In this document: positions 40,602 through 51,700 of the stretch, piece after piece
Position numbering within the stretch: position 1 is the first letter of the stretch
Layout of the letters: the number at the start of each line of letters is the position of its first letter
DNA from: Streptomyces sp. MUM 203J
GTDB taxonomy: Bacteria; Actinomycetota; Actinomycetes; Streptomycetales; Streptomycetaceae
Reading direction: 5' to 3'
NCBI RefSeq assembly: GCF_022414595.1
Contig: NZ_JADWYO010000011.1
Location: forward strand, 1 to 64,000
Length of the DNA stretch: 64,000 nucleotides
Program-made: the position numbers and the translations under genes
The notes under the pieces: generated by a model
What the model saw: the letters and a program-made list of their open reading frames with translations, nothing else
Databases searched by the model: none
Told to the model about the DNA's origin: nothing

Positions 40602-41072
40602 ATGCTGCCCGAGCCGACCGCGCTGGTGGACGGCACCATGACGCCGGACGCCCTGAACGAGCTGATCGACCGCCAGTTCCCCGACTACGGAGCCTGCCGG
40701 GTGACCGGGACCGACGGCACACTGCTGGTCATGGAGGCCGACGGGGCGCGGCTGCGCACCCGGCCGGGCGGCACCATCGCGGGCCCCGAGCAGGCCGCCC
40801 TCGTAGACCTGGCCGCGTTCCTCCTGGTCAACGCGCGGCTCGGCCGTCCCACCCCGATGGCGCTCACGACCTCGCTGCAGATCAGCTATCTGAACCGGCC
40901 CCGGCCCGGTCTGCTGCGCACCCATGCACGGATGGCGAAGTTCGGGCGACGGCTGTGCGTGGTGCTGGCGGAGCTGCGGGACGCGGCGGACACACCGGCC
41001 GCCTCCGCGACGGTGACGTACTCGATCCCCCCGGCGGGCCCGGACCTGGAGGCCCGGTACGTGGCGTCCTGA
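40602..41072 (+). CDS. PaaI-like hotdog thioesterase
   Basis: 156 residues with the 4HBT/PaaI hotdog pattern: AGPEQAALVDLAAFLLVNARLG then TTSLQISYLNRPRPGLLRTHARMAKFGRRLCVVLAEL. It hydrolyses acyl-CoA or acyl-ACP thioesters. It lies 21 bases after the aminotransferase with GGAAAGGA upstream, so the two are co-transcribed. Confidence 0.88.
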   Translation: MLPEPTALVDGTMTPDALNELIDRQFPDYGACRVTGTDGTLLVMEADGARLRTRPGGTIAGPEQAALVDLAAFLLVNARLGRPTPMALTTSLQISYLNRPRPGLLRTHARMAKFGRRLCVVLAELRDAADTPAASATVTYSIPPAGPDLEARYVAS

Positions 41073-41211
41073 CGGGCTGAGAGGCTCCGTCGTGCGGGGG
41101 CCGCGGCGGGCCGGATGGCGGACGCCAGGGTTTGGCCGGGCGCGGGACGGGCTACAGAGGTGGGGCCGTGACCTGCCGTGACCGGCACCCAGCCCCCGGA
41201 GACGACCACCC

Positions 41212-42927
41212 ATGCTCCCAGCGGACCAAGCCGCCCCGCACCGGCCGCCGGCGCCGGGAGAGCCGCCTTCCGGCCTCGCACTCGGCAGCAGGATCAGAAC
41301 GTATGTGACCACGACCGATCACAAGACGATCGGCAACATGTATCTGGCCACGGCGTTCGGGTTCTTCCTCGCCGCCGGGCTGATGGCGTTGCTGATGCGG
41401 GCCGAGCTGGCCCGCCCGGGCCTCCAGCTGATGAGCGCCTACCAGTACAACCAGCTCTTCACCGTCCACGGCACGGTGATGATGCTGCTCTTCGCGACGC
41501 CCACCTTCGCGGGGTTCGCGAACGTCGTCATGCCGCTCCAGATCGGGGCACCCGATGTGGCGTTCCCTCGTCTGAACGCGCTCACCTACTGGTTGTTCCT
41601 GTTCGGCGGGCTCACCGTGATGTCCGGGTTCCTGCTGCCCGACGGGGCGGCCTCGTTCGGGTGGTTCGCGTACGCCCCGCTGAACAGTGCCGTCTACTCA
41701 CCCGGGCCGGGCGGTGACCTGTGGACCATGGGGCTCGCGGTGGCGGGGCTCAGCACCACGCTCGGCGCGGTCAACTTCGTCGCCACCATCGTCTGCCTGA
41801 GGGCGCCCGGTATGACGATGTTCCGGATGCCGATCTTCACCTGGAACATCCTCTTCACCTCGATCCTCGCCCTGCTGGCCTTCCCGGTGCTGACCGCCGC
41901 GCTGCTCGCCCTGGAGTCCGACCGCAAGTTCGGATCCCACATCTTCGACCCGGCGAACGGCGGGGCACTGCTCTGGCAGCACCTCTTCTGGTTCTTCGGC
42001 CATCCCGAGGTGTATATCGTCGCACTGCCGTTCTTCGGGGTGGTCACCGAGATCATCGCGGTGTTCAGCCGCAGACCTGTCTTCGGTTATCTGGGCATGG
42101 TCGGCGCGACCATCGCCATCACCATGCTGTCGGCGGCCGTGTGGGCCCACCACATGTTCGCGACGGGAGCCGTCCTGCTTCCGTTCTTCTCCTTCATGTC
42201 CTTCCTGATCGCCGTGCCGACCGGTGTGAAGTTCTTCAACTGGATCGGCACGATGTGGCGCGGCTCCCTCTCCTTCGAGACCCCCATGCTGTGGGCGACC
42301 GGATTCCTCGTCACGTTCCTGCTCGGCGGGCTCAGCGGGGTGCTGATCGCCTCACCGCCGCTGGACTTCCACCTCACCGACTCGTACTTCATCGTCGCCC
42401 ATCTGCACTATGTGCTGTTCGGCACGATCGTCTTCGCGACGTTCGCCGGATTCTATTTTTGGTGGCCCAAGATGACCGGAAAGCGCCTCGACGAACGCCT
42501 GGGAAAGATCCATTTCTGGACTCTGTTCGTCGGCTTCCAGACCACCTTCCTCGTCCACCACTGGCTGGGCGAGAGGGGCATGCCGCGCCGCTACGCCGAC
42601 TATCTCGCGGCCGACGGCTTCACCGTCCTCAACACGGTTTCGACCATCGGCGCGTTCCTGCTCGGTCTGTCCACGCTGCCGTTCCTGTACAACGTCTGGC
42701 GGACCGCCGTCCACGGGCGGCGCGTCGGGACCGACGACCCGTGGGGCTACGGCCGTTCCCTGGAGTGGGCCACCACCTGCCCGCCGCCGCGGCACAACTT
42801 CCACGCGCTGCCCCGGGTACGGTCCGACTCGCCCGCCTTCGACCTGAACCACCCGGAGGTCACCCGCCCCGGCCCCCTGCCCCCGCCGCCGACGGAACCC
42901 CGTCCCCTGGAAGGGCGGGGCGTATGA
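41212..42927 (+). CDS. ctaD: Cytochrome c oxidase subunit I (aa3 type)
   Basis: A 571-residue heme-copper oxidase core subunit with about 12 membrane helices. Ligands are in place: [13 protein letters not shown] (heme a His), [11 protein letters not shown] (CuB His with the cross-linked Tyr), WAHHMFATG (CuB His pair) and [12 protein letters not shown] (heme a and a3). The C terminus [26 protein letters not shown] is typical of actinobacteria. It stands with ctaF but without ctaC/ctaE or bcc genes, so it is probably a paralog of the main oxidase. Confidence 0.97.
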   Translation: MLPADQAAPHRPPAPGEPPSGLALGSRIRTYVTTTDHKTIGNMYLATAFGFFLAAGLMALLMRAELARPGLQLMSAYQYNQLFTVHGTVMMLLFATPTFAGFANVVMPLQIGAPDVAFPRLNALTYWLFLFGGLTVMSGFLLPDGAASFGWFAYAPLNSAVYSPGPGGDLWTMGLAVAGLSTTLGAVNFVATIVCLRAPGMTMFRMPIFTWNILFTSILALLAFPVLTAALLALESDRKFGSHIFDPANGGALLWQHLFWFFGHPEVYIVALPFFGVVTEIIAVFSRRPVFGYLGMVGATIAITMLSAAVWAHHMFATGAVLLPFFSFMSFLIAVPTGVKFFNWIGTMWRGSLSFETPMLWATGFLVTFLLGGLSGVLIASPPLDFHLTDSYFIVAHLHYVLFGTIVFATFAGFYFWWPKMTGKRLDERLGKIHFWTLFVGFQTTFLVHHWLGERGMPRRYADYLAADGFTVLNTVSTIGAFLLGLSTLPFLYNVWRTAVHGRRVGTDDPWGYGRSLEWATTCPPPRHNFHALPRVRSDSPAFDLNHPEVTRPGPLPPPPTEPRPLEGRGV

Positions 42928-43376
42928 AGACCGAGGCGTACCTCTTCGCGGGCGTCGCTCTGTTCTTCCTGGTCACGGACATCGCCTACATCGTCTTCGC
43001 CCGCGAACCCGCCGGGACGGCGGCCCTCACCGTGGCGTCCGGCATGTCGGCGCTCATCTCCTTCTTCTGCGCGATGACCTACCGGCGCAAGGGCCGCCGC
43101 CCGGAGGACCGCAAGGACGGCGAGGTGTACGAGCGGGGCGGTCCGCTCGGCCACTTCCCGCCCGTGGCCGCGACTCCCGTCCTCACGGCCTCCGGCGTCG
43201 CCCTCATGGGCGTCGGGATCGTCTTCGGCCTGTGGCTGTTCCTGATCGGCCTGGGCCTGACGGCGGGCGGGGTGTTCGGGATGGTGTTCCCGCACGCGCG
43301 GCGGGAGCAGTCGATCGCGGATCGCTTCCCCTCGGGCAGCGGCACCGAGGGGGCGGAACAGGCTCGTCCGCGGTAG
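42924..43376 (+). CDS. ctaF: Cytochrome c oxidase subunit IV, actinobacterial
   Basis: 150 residues, four membrane helices, beginning [25 protein letters not shown], with the typical [34 protein letters not shown] loop. Accessory subunit of the bcc-aa3 supercomplex; overlaps ctaD by four bases. The C-terminal tail is longer than in many homologues. Confidence 0.95.
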   Translation: MKTEAYLFAGVALFFLVTDIAYIVFAREPAGTAALTVASGMSALISFFCAMTYRRKGRRPEDRKDGEVYERGGPLGHFPPVAATPVLTASGVALMGVGIVFGLWLFLIGLGLTAGGVFGMVFPHARREQSIADRFPSGSGTEGAEQARPR

Positions 43377-43430
43377 GGGAGGATCCGCGCGGCCGCGACG
43401 ACGGCGGAGCCGCCCCGTTCCGGCGGGGAT

Positions 43431-44820
43431 CAGGGGTTTAACCTCCCTGTTTCGCTTCGCGTGGCTTTGCTGGTCGGATCAGGGTGAAGCGGTGGTTTCG
43501 GTCGTTCGTGGCTGTGTGGGCATGGCCGGGGCTCGATGCGTGGGTCGGGTTCTCCGGGGTTCCTCGGGGCGTGGGTGGTCAGGGGCGGTGCCGTGGATCA
43601 GGTGGCCGGCCGTGGAAGGGCTGTGAGGCGGGCGAATGCGCTGGTCAGCTCGTTTCGCCAGGGCCAGGTCGCGGAGATCCGCAGGTGCAGACGGCGACCG
43701 CCTCGGGTGATGCGTGCAGCAGCCGGTAGCGGAGCTTCTTAGGTTCGGCGGTGGCCAGTTCGCCTTCCAGCAGCAGAGCGCGCATCCAGGCGAGCAGGTC
43801 GAGGGCGGTCAGGGACAACTCCAGCCACGCTTGATTGATGGCGAAGTGCCGCGAGGGGAAGCGACCGAAACCGGTGGTCTTGCCGCAGCGGATGCGGTCC
43901 TCGACGCTGGAAGTCCGCCCGGTGGCGGACTTCCAGGTGCTGCAATGAGCCTTCGCCGTAGGGGGTGTCGGTGAGGAAGACCTGGTGGCGCGTGCCCTCG
44001 TCGAGGTCGAACAGGGACAGCTGGGCGCCGGGGTGCGAGCGCTCACGCCGCACGACGATTCGTGTGCCTTCGGGATAGCCGTCCTGGTCCACCATGCCGG
44101 TCAGCTCGGCGACCTCCGCTGCGGTGCGCAGGAAGCCGTCCTGCTCAGGTCCGGAATGCCAGACGTGTTCGGGCAGGCGCGGATCGCGCGGCGGGCCGGT
44201 TCGGTGACGGGGTGTCCGACCGAGAAGAACGTGTGGATGCCGCGCGAGCGCAGGGCCCGGATGTGAGCGAGGAAGGCTTTGGTTCCTCCGGCGCTGTCGG
44301 TGCGGATGAGGATGGGAGTGCCGTGCGGTTGGCGTCGGGGATCTGGGCCAGGGCCGCATCGAGGACGGCGATGTGGTCGGCGGCGGTGTCGCCCCCGGCG
44401 TTGCCGGGCCGCAGCACTCCGGCCAGGGCTTCGCCGGGTGTTGTCCACGAAGCAGAGCAGCGGGTGGTAGCCGAAGCCGCGCTTGTAGGTGGCCGCGGCC
44501 TGCTCCTTCTCGGAGTGGCAGGTGACGAGTGTGGCGTCGATGTTTCCAGGACCAGGCCCGCAAGGTCGCGTCCGCCCGCGCGGGCTACGGGCATCCCGGG
44601 GCCGGTGTCGGTGGCCTGCATCCAGGCGATTTCGCGGGCGGTGGCCCTGGCCGAGCGCAGGCGGGCGAGTGCAGCCGAGTCGATGCCGGCCAGCAGGCGC
44701 CAGGCGGTCGGGGTGGAGGCGACAGGGCCGAACACCTCCGCCTGGTCGCGCAGCAGGGCCAGGTCCGCTATCGCCTCGCCGCCGTCGGCAAGCATGACCG
44801 CGTGATCAACCCCGATCCTG
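43431..44820 (-). mobile_element. Decayed IS1380-family element
   Basis: The transposase is spread over several minus-strand frames: MLADGGEAIADLALLRDQ... in one, NTGEALAGVLRPGNAGGDTAADHIAVLDAALAQIP nearby, HIRALRSRGIHTFFSVGHPVTEPARRAIRACP in another, DQDGYPEGTRIVVRRERSHPG in a third, and VEDRIRCGKTTGFGRFPSRHFAINQAWLELSLTALDLLAWMRALL at the end. At least four frameshifts and a missing N terminus (about 50 codons) make it inactive. The 3' side ends near TTTAACCTC (43437), a motif repeated at the second IS1380 remnant. The 5' side abuts a broken acetyltransferase. Confidence 0.8.
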
Positions 44821-44824
44821 CCTC

Positions 44825-45210
44825 CGCCCCGCCCTCACTCGCCGCGTACTGGGACGCCAACAGGACCGCGCGGGTAGCCGGGCCACGCCCCCGCCAGGAC
44901 GGATAGAGGCCGTAGGCGACATTCACTTGGCCGGGTGCCAGACCTTCTCCTGCGAACCGCGAGTCGATCGTGCCCGCGAGCACCTTGTCGGCACCCATCC
45001 GGATGCCGAACGCGTGGAGTGGCCCGGCGGTGTCCCACTGCTCCCGGCAGTGCCGGAAGTACGCTTCGGTGCCCTCCCACTTGCCGGGACCGCCGTTGAG
45101 CCAACGAACGAGCAGCTCGTCCTCCCCCGCGAGGTGCGCCTCCACATCGTCCAGGCGCAGGGGGGGGGGGACAGAGTGATGATCCCGTCGGACAGCTTCA
45201 CTTCATGCAT
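44825..45210 (-). pseudogene. GNAT acetyltransferase, frameshifted and truncated
   Basis: Begins MHEVKLSDGIITLS, then a run of 11 C on this strand shifts the frame; the rest reads LDDVEAHLAGEDELLVRWLNGGPG, SRFAGEGLAPGQVNVAYGLYPSWRGRGPATRAVLLASQYAAS, the acetyl-CoA-binding region of a GNAT enzyme. The 3' third is replaced by the IS1380 remnant. One extra C would restore the N-terminal frame, but not the missing end. Confidence 0.75.
45160..45170. repeat. 11-G homopolymer inside the acetyltransferase
   Basis: A run of eleven G at the exact point where the acetyltransferase frame breaks. It is either a slippage site or a sequencing error. Confidence 0.9.
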
Positions 45211-45689
45211 CCGGTGGTTTTTGACGCCAGAGCCGTGCCGCGCCATCGGATTCTGCGCGGCATCACGCGGAGTTCCCGGGCCGCAGGAGATGATCTCCGT
45301 GTGGCTGGCGTGATCGCGGCGTCGGAGCCGTCCTAATTCCTTGGTAACGGGCCGTGGACGCCATGGGGTGTCACCAGTCCGTTCGAGCGCCGGGGGTCGA
45401 TGCCCTTCGCTCATCCCGGCCTTCCACAGTGCAGGTGGTGGCAGCCTCGTGGGCACCGAACGTACGCCTGGAGCCGTCTGGGCACTCGATCCCTTTGTCC
45501 AGAGCGGCGGCGCTCGGTGTCTTCGAGGTCGCCACCACCGTCAACACTGGCTGCTTGATCACTCGTTGGTGTTGGTGGTGCGAGCCCGCCGCACGGTGAC
45601 CTCCTGATACTCCAGAGCCGTCAGAGCTCCCGAGGAGACCGGGGCCCGTGGGGTGCGCTGGTGCCACGAACGGCTAGTGAGGTGGCGGA
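45211..45689. other. Region without a supported gene
   Basis: Between the broken acetyltransferase and the IS110 element. Short frames on both strands, with composition less GC-rich than the neighbours; likely insertion debris. Confidence 0.4.
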
Positions 45690-47030
45690 CCGACCGGATG
45701 GTCGAGTCCTGGAATTAGGTCGCTGCGTGGCCCCCATGTGCTCGCAACCAGCGCAAACACCGCGCCTCTGGGGAGGAAATGTTGATCTACTGCGGCATCG
45801 ACTGGGCCGAGAGGACACACGACGTCGCCTTGGTCGACGACACCGGCCAGCTGCTTGCGAAGCGACACATCACCGACGACGCGGCCGGCTACAGGAGCCT
45901 GATGGACCTGCTCGCCGAGTACGGCGACACGGAGGAGACCCCGATCCCGGTCGCGATCGAGACCTCCCGCGGTCTGCTGGTCGCGGTGCTGCGGGCAGGC
46001 AAGCGGAAGGTGTTCGTGATCAACCCGATGGCTGCCGCCCGCTACCGCGACCGGCACGCGGTCTCCCGCAAGAAGTCCGACCCCGGCGACGCCCTGGTCC
46101 TGGCGAACATCCTGCGCACGGATATGCATGCCCACCGGCCGCTGCCGAACGACAGCGACCTGGCCCGCGCCATCGCCGTACTGGCCCGCGCTCAGCAGGA
46201 CGCGGTCTGGAACCGGCAGCAGGTTGCCAACCAGCTCCGCTCGCCGCTGCGCACTACCCCGCCGCTCTGGAGGCCTTCGCCAAGTGGGACAACGGCTTGT
46301 GCCGACCGGAGGCCCGCGAGCCTGACTCGCACCCAGATCACGGCGGCTCTCAAGCGTGCGGGCCGCAAGCGCGGCATCGGGTCGGACGTCGAGCGGCTGC
46401 GCGAGGCATTCCGCACTGACTGGGCCCGTCAGCCCGAGCTTGTCGAGGACGCGCTCGGCAAGCAGATGCTCGCTCTACTCGGACAGCTCACGGCCGCCTG
46501 CACCGCCGCCGACGACCTCGCCCAGGCCGTCGAGGAGGCGCTCCCGCGGCACCCGGACTCCGAAATCATCCTCAGCTTCCCCGGCCTCGGTATCCAGCTT
46601 GCCGCCCGGGTGCTGGCCGAAATCGGAGACGACCGCACCCGCTTCGCGGACGCCCGCGGCCTGAAGGCCTACGCGGGCGCCTCACCCGTCACCCGAGCCT
46701 CCGGCAAGAAGTCCAACATCACCAGACGATGGGTGAAGAACAACCGGCTCAACCACGCCGGCTACCTCTGGGCGTTCTCAGCGATCACCGCCTCGCCCGG
46801 CGCCAAAGCCCACTACCGGCGGCGACGTGACGACCACGGAGACTGGCACGCCGCTGGACAGCGCAATCTGTTCAACCGGATGCTGGGCCAGCTCCACCAC
46901 TGCCTCAAGAACCGCCAGCTGTTCGATGAGCACACCGCGTTCCCGACGCCGCAAGCCCCAGCACCGGCGGTGGCGTAGGTGATCCCGCTCACGACTCACC
47001 GCCCCCCCCGGAGGTCGCTCCGCAACGTGC
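45690..47030 (+). mobile_element. IS110-family insertion sequence (approximate limits)
   Basis: Defined by its transposase and the roughly 90-base leader (GGTCGCTGCGTGGCCCCCAT) usual before IS110 transposases. IS110 elements lack terminal inverted repeats, so the ends are estimated. Confidence 0.65.
45779..46978 (+). CDS. IS110-family transposase with an out-of-frame internal segment
   Basis: 399 residues. The N-terminal RuvC-like DEDD domain is clear (IYCGIDWAERTHDVALVDD, VAIETSRGLLVAVL, KKSDPGDALVLANILR) and so is the C-terminal transposase_20 domain (ILSFPGLGIQLAARVLAEIGD, KAYAGASPVTRASGKKSNITRRWVKNNRLNHAGYLWA). Between about residues 153 and 180 the frame is scrambled (LRTTPPLWRPSPSGTTACADR), while the correct family sequence YPAALEAFAKWDNGLCRPEAR appears in another frame. 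Two compensating indels therefore preserve the reading frame around a garbled linker. Activity is doubtful. Confidence 0.85.
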   Translation: MLIYCGIDWAERTHDVALVDDTGQLLAKRHITDDAAGYRSLMDLLAEYGDTEETPIPVAIETSRGLLVAVLRAGKRKVFVINPMAAARYRDRHAVSRKKSDPGDALVLANILRTDMHAHRPLPNDSDLARAIAVLARAQQDAVWNRQQVANQLRSPLRTTPPLWRPSPSGTTACADRRPASLTRTQITAALKRAGRKRGIGSDVERLREAFRTDWARQPELVEDALGKQMLALLGQLTAACTAADDLAQAVEEALPRHPDSEIILSFPGLGIQLAARVLAEIGDDRTRFADARGLKAYAGASPVTRASGKKSNITRRWVKNNRLNHAGYLWAFSAITASPGAKAHYRRRRDDHGDWHAAGQRNLFNRMLGQLHHCLKNRQLFDEHTAFPTPQAPAPAVA

Positions 47031-47042
47031 TTGAATCACCGG

Positions 47043-47810
47043 ATGATCGACTGGTCCATACTCCACGACGCCTACGGCCCGGCACACGCGATCCCCGGGC
47101 TGCTGGACCGAGCCATCGGTCGTGACCAGGAGGCCATCGACTGGCTTTGGGGGCGCTTGTGCCACCAGGGGACGATCACCCCGGCAAGCATCGCCGCACT
47201 GCCGCAGCTGGCGGACATCGCGAAGACCGAGGACGCCGGGGACTGGGCGCTCGATCTGGCCGGAGCCATAGCGGGTGGCCTCCTCCAACCTCACGGCGCC
47301 GACGAAGAAGTCGCCCGCTGTGCGGCGACCTTGGCCGAGCTTCGCGCCATGGCTACCGCCCGGCTGCGGTCTGGCCTGGACGGGAAAATCTACCTGAGCC
47401 GGCTGCGGGCCATACTCGCGTTCGACGGCCAGCCCCTATGGTTCCAGGCCCTGGACGACTTCACCGATTCCTTCGTCACTGTCGCTTGTCCGCACTGCGA
47501 CGCACCGGTGACGATCGCGGTCGGCGACTACGGCTGCTACTCCTCGATCCGGGACTGGAATCTGGGGGATGTCCACCAGGTCCCGCTCCGGCCGGCCGTC
47601 CCGCACGAGCTGACCGGCACCGGGAGGATGTTGCACGAGTCGGCCGTACGGGATGGCCAGCAACGGCTCGCCTGGGGCCTGACGCACCTGTTCGGCCAGG
47701 CGGAATGCCCAGGATGCGGGAGCGTCTTCGGCATCGCCGACGAGTACGCGGCCGCCAATGCACCCGCCCCATGGGACTTCGCCCGAGGCCACATCAAGGA
47801 CGCTCTCTGA
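47043..47810 (+). CDS. Unknown protein with helical repeats and a zinc ribbon
   Basis: 255 residues. The N-terminal half is helical and repeat-like (GLLDRAIGRDQEAIDWLWGRLCHQGTITPASIAALPQLADIA), and two Cys pairs, CPHCDAP and CPGCGSVF, about 80 residues apart would form a zinc ribbon. The pattern recalls HEAT-like hypothetical proteins scattered in Streptomyces accessory DNA. I do not recognise a function. It is intact although flanked by IS110 and IS5. ATG 47043 has no clear ribosome binding site; a TTG 12 bases earlier is possible. Confidence 0.65.
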   Translation: MIDWSILHDAYGPAHAIPGLLDRAIGRDQEAIDWLWGRLCHQGTITPASIAALPQLADIAKTEDAGDWALDLAGAIAGGLLQPHGADEEVARCAATLAELRAMATARLRSGLDGKIYLSRLRAILAFDGQPLWFQALDDFTDSFVTVACPHCDAPVTIAVGDYGCYSSIRDWNLGDVHQVPLRPAVPHELTGTGRMLHESAVRDGQQRLAWGLTHLFGQAECPGCGSVFGIADEYAAANAPAPWDFARGHIKDAL

Positions 47811-47856
47811 TGACCACCGGCACGGCCCTCGAAATCGAACAGTGAGCTCGTGCCCG

Positions 47857-48692
47857 CTGTCCCGACTTGACGGCTTGGCGCCGTGAGGTGTCTGGATGGC
47901 CCCGTTCACCGGGCTGAGCCCGCGTGCCTTCGGGAAGCTGGTGGCGGTTCTGCGTCGTGAGGGTGCGGACGCGGTCCGCAAGAGCCGGCCGTGGAGCCTT
48001 CCGTTGGAGGACCGGGCGCTGCTGGTCGCGGCGTACTGGCGAACGGAAATTGACGTTGCGCCAGCTGGCTCCGCTGTTCGGGGTGCTGAAGTCTGCGACG
48101 GACCGGATCATCGACCACCTCGGGCCGATGCTCGCCCTCCAGCCCCGCAAGCGGTTCGCCAAGGACGCCGTGCTCATCGTGGACGGCACTTTGGTCCCCA
48201 CCAGCGACCACACCATCGCCGAGCGGTCGAAGAACTACCGGTACTCCACCCACCACCAGGTCGTCATCGACGCCGACACCCGCCTGGTCGTCGTGGTCGG
48301 CCGGCCGCTCGCCGGAAACCGCAACGACTGCAAGGCGTGGAGGAGTCCGGCGCCAAGGCCGCCGTCGGCAAGACTCTCACGATCGCCGACGGCGGATACC
48401 CAGGCACCGGACTGGTCATCCCGCACCGCCGCGAGCGCGGCCAGACCGAACTCCCGGACTGGAGAGAAGAACACAACAAGTCCCACAAGCGGGTCCGCGC
48501 CCGCGTCGAGCACGTCTTCGCCCGCATGAAGACCTGGAAGATCCTCCGCGACTGCCGCCTGAAAGGCGACGGCGTCCACCATGCCATGCTCGGCATCGCC
48601 CGCATGCACAACCTCGCCTTCGCCGGATAGGCCGACGGGCGGTACGGCAGCCCACCATGCCCGAGGAGACGCAAAGATCATTTACGGGACAG
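47857..48692 (+). mobile_element. IS5-family insertion sequence, degenerate
   Basis: CTGTCCCG at 47857-47864 is inverted as CGGGACAG at 48685-48692, giving an element of about 836 bases, the usual size for this IS5 group. It encloses the broken transposase. No target duplication is evident. Confidence 0.6.
47896..48630 (+). pseudogene. IS5-family transposase with two frameshifts
   Basis: Starts in one frame (MAPFTGLSPRAFGKLVAVLRREGADAV...LLVAAYWRT), continues in the next (LTLRQLAPLFGVLKSATDRIIDHLGP, FAKDAVLIVDGTLVPTSDHTIAERSKNYRYSTHHQVVIDADTRLVVVVGRPLAGNRND) and returns to the first (GKTLTIADGGYPGTGLVIPHRRE...KRVRARVEHVFARMKTWKILRDCRL). The DDE motif pieces are all present but cannot be made as one chain without two frameshifts, near 48040 and 48345. 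Confidence 0.8.
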
Positions 48693-48713
48693 ACCTTTGG
48701 CGCTCCCAAACGG

Positions 48714-51700
48714 TCAGCTGGCGTCGCCGATCAGTTTCCAGGGCTCGTGGTCGGCGTCGGCTCCGGTGCCCGGGGGGCTGCCCTTCGTCTCCCACTTGGC
48801 CTTCCAGACCTTGCCGTTGTACTTGACCGTGGTCTGCTCGATCGGCTGGCTGGCCGGGGAGTAGATCTTGGTCGCGTCCCAGTTCGCGGCATGACAACCA
48901 CCGGCCGGCGGGGTCGCCATACCGAGTCCCTTGAGGTTGTCGGTCGCCGGTGCGTACGCCGTACCGCCGATCGACAGACTCGTGTTCACCGGACCGGTGA
49001 TCGGGAGGAAGTAGATGATCGGCAGGTCGAGCGACTTCCCGGCCGGGATGATCTGGCAGTAGTCCAGCGTCGTGCTGACCCGGTGGAACGTCGTACCGGG
49101 CGTCAGCTTCCACTGGCCACCTTGGGCACCGGTCTGCCAGTTGCCGTCCTTGACCAGCGGTGACGTCGAGGCTGGAATGTCGAACGACAGCTTCGTGTCC
49201 TTGCCACCGCCGAGCGTGCGCCCGGTGTTGTTGGTGATCCGGACGGTCGGCTGCAACGGCCACAGGTTTGCCGTGGCGGTCGGGTAGTTGACCATCTCGA
49301 CGCTCAGGTTGGTGGTCACCGTCGGCGCGACACCACTGCTGCCGGTGCGCAGATTGTTGTCATAGGCGCCGATATTGCCGAGCTTCTCGTTCAGCCGGGT
49401 GGTCAGCGTGTACCCCATCCCGCACGGGGTGTCCGGCTGGACGTCCGCCGGGCAGGAATAGTCGCCGCCGAGCTCCCACATCATCACGCCGCCCGCACCG
49501 GTCGACTTGACCAGATCGGTGACCGCGTCGATGCCCTGCTCGTCCTCGGTCGACAGGAACACCTTCTTCTCGGCGTTCCACAGCCACGACGTCTTCGTGG
49601 TGTCGTCCCAGTGCCGGGTGTACTGGCCCGTGCGCCGGTCGGTGATGTCGGTCTCCGGCGTCAGCCCGACGCTGCGTGCGTAGACCGGTGTGATGTTCTT
49701 CTCCAGGTTCTTCGTGTGCCACAGCGGGTTCGTCCCGGAGCCGAGCTCGCTGCCGTTGTTGGTCTCGTCGTGCCAGATGTTGTCGATGCCGATGGCACCG
49801 TCACCACACGGCCGCTTGAGGCCCGTACCCGGCTCGCAGCCGCCCGGCTTCTGCGACGTGCCCCACAGACCGTTCGTACCGCCGGTGACATTCTGCCAGC
49901 CGCGCGTGTAATAGGGCACACCGATGTTGACGCGCCCAGCCTGCATCGCGCCCCGCATGTACGTCATCGCCCAGTGGGTGTTGAAGTACCCGATCTTCCC
50001 GTACTCCGGAGTGGCGTACTGATCGGCCAGTTCCGGGTCCTTGCCGTCGTCGAACAGCGCCGCGTTCGGACCCACGACGTCGTTCCAGGTGCCGTGGTAG
50101 TCGTAGGCCATCAGGTTGGTGAAGTCCTGGTAGTCCAGCGCGGTCTGGTTCGCCATCCCGCGGGCCAGGTAGCCGGAGGCCGTCGACGCCGAGGTGAGCA
50201 GGTAATACTTGTTGTCCGCGACCGAAGCCCGGTTCAGCGAGTCCCGCAGCGTCTTCATCAGCGCGTCGTACGTCGTGGGCAGACCCTTGCGACGCGGGTT
50301 CGACACCGCCCAGTCGGTCGGATTGCCGGTGTCCTCGAGGACCGTGGGGTACTCGAAGTCGATGTCGACACCGTCGAATCCGTAGGTCCGCAGGAAGTCC
50401 ACGACCGAGCGCGAGAACGTGTCGATCCCGTCCTGGTTGACCGAGCCGTCGGCGTTGGTGGTCATTGCGTAGAAGCCGCCGGAACCGGCCCAGCCACCGA
50501 CCGAGATCAGCGTCTTCACCCGCGGGTGCAGGCGTTTGTACTTCGTCATCTGGTTGAAGTGCCCCTTGTAGGGCAGCGAGGGATCCATCTCGGCGCCGAC
50601 CTCGCCGGGCCACTCCTTCTGGGTGGCGTTCGAGTCGACCTTGATCTGGTTGTTCTCCACCGACGCGAACGCGTAGTTGAGGTGGGTCACCTTCGACCAC
50701 GGGATGTTCTTCACCAGGTAGTGCGGCGTGCCGTCGGCGCCCGTGCGGCCACCGTTGAAGTAGCCCACGACCCGGCGGCCCCGGCCCTGGCCGAGCCATT
50801 CCCGGCCGTCACTCTGATAGACCTTGCAGTACGGCGTCGCCACGCCCGGCGTGGTCGCCAGACCGTCCGGCCGGCAGTCGCCTGACGCAGTCGGCCGCGG
50901 ACCGCCGTCGTCGCCACCGGGGTGCGACTCCATCGGGTCACCGACACCACCGTTGACACCGAGATCACCGGCACCGCCGTCGCTGCGGCTGCCATCGCCG
51001 TAGCTCGGCACCAGCCAGCCCTCGATGTCACCGGCATCGCTCGCCATGGCCGCCATGACGGCGGTCTTCGCCGTCGTTGCCGTCGTACCGGAGCGGGTCA
51101 GGGCGAAGTCCTCGATCCCGTCGCCGTTCAGGTCGGCGAAGGTCCCGAAGGTGCCCTGGAACGGATCGTCGGCACGGACCACGCCCAGCGACTTCCAGCC
51201 AGCGGTGACGCTCCACGGAGCGCCGGTGTTCTGCCAGGCCCGCACCTCACCGGTGGTGTACTCGACCCGGACCGTGTCGGCCTTGCCGTCACCGGTGATG
51301 TCGGCGAAGGCGACCTGCGCGCCGCGCGCCTCACCCGGAGTGGCGAAACTCTCGACCTTGTCCCAGCCGCCCGGAGTCGGCATTCCCTTGCCCTTGTTCT
51401 GCCAGGCGGTCGGCAGGCCCATCCGGTCCAGCGTGATCAGGTCGTCGCGGCCGTCACCGTCGAGGTCGGTGAAGTACAGCTCCGGCTCGTAGCCGAGGTT
51501 GTTCGCGACGACCGTCGCGCTGTCCCAGCTGACCTTGTCGCCACTGCTGGTGTTCCGCGACATCCGCATCGCGGGGATTCCAGTCGGCGAGTCGGCTGTC
51601 GGCAGGATCCGGATGTAGTCGTCCTTGCCGTCATCGTCCAGGTCGGCGAAGTAGACCAGCGCCGGGTTGTTCCCGCGGTCGGCCGGGCTGATGTCGCCCA

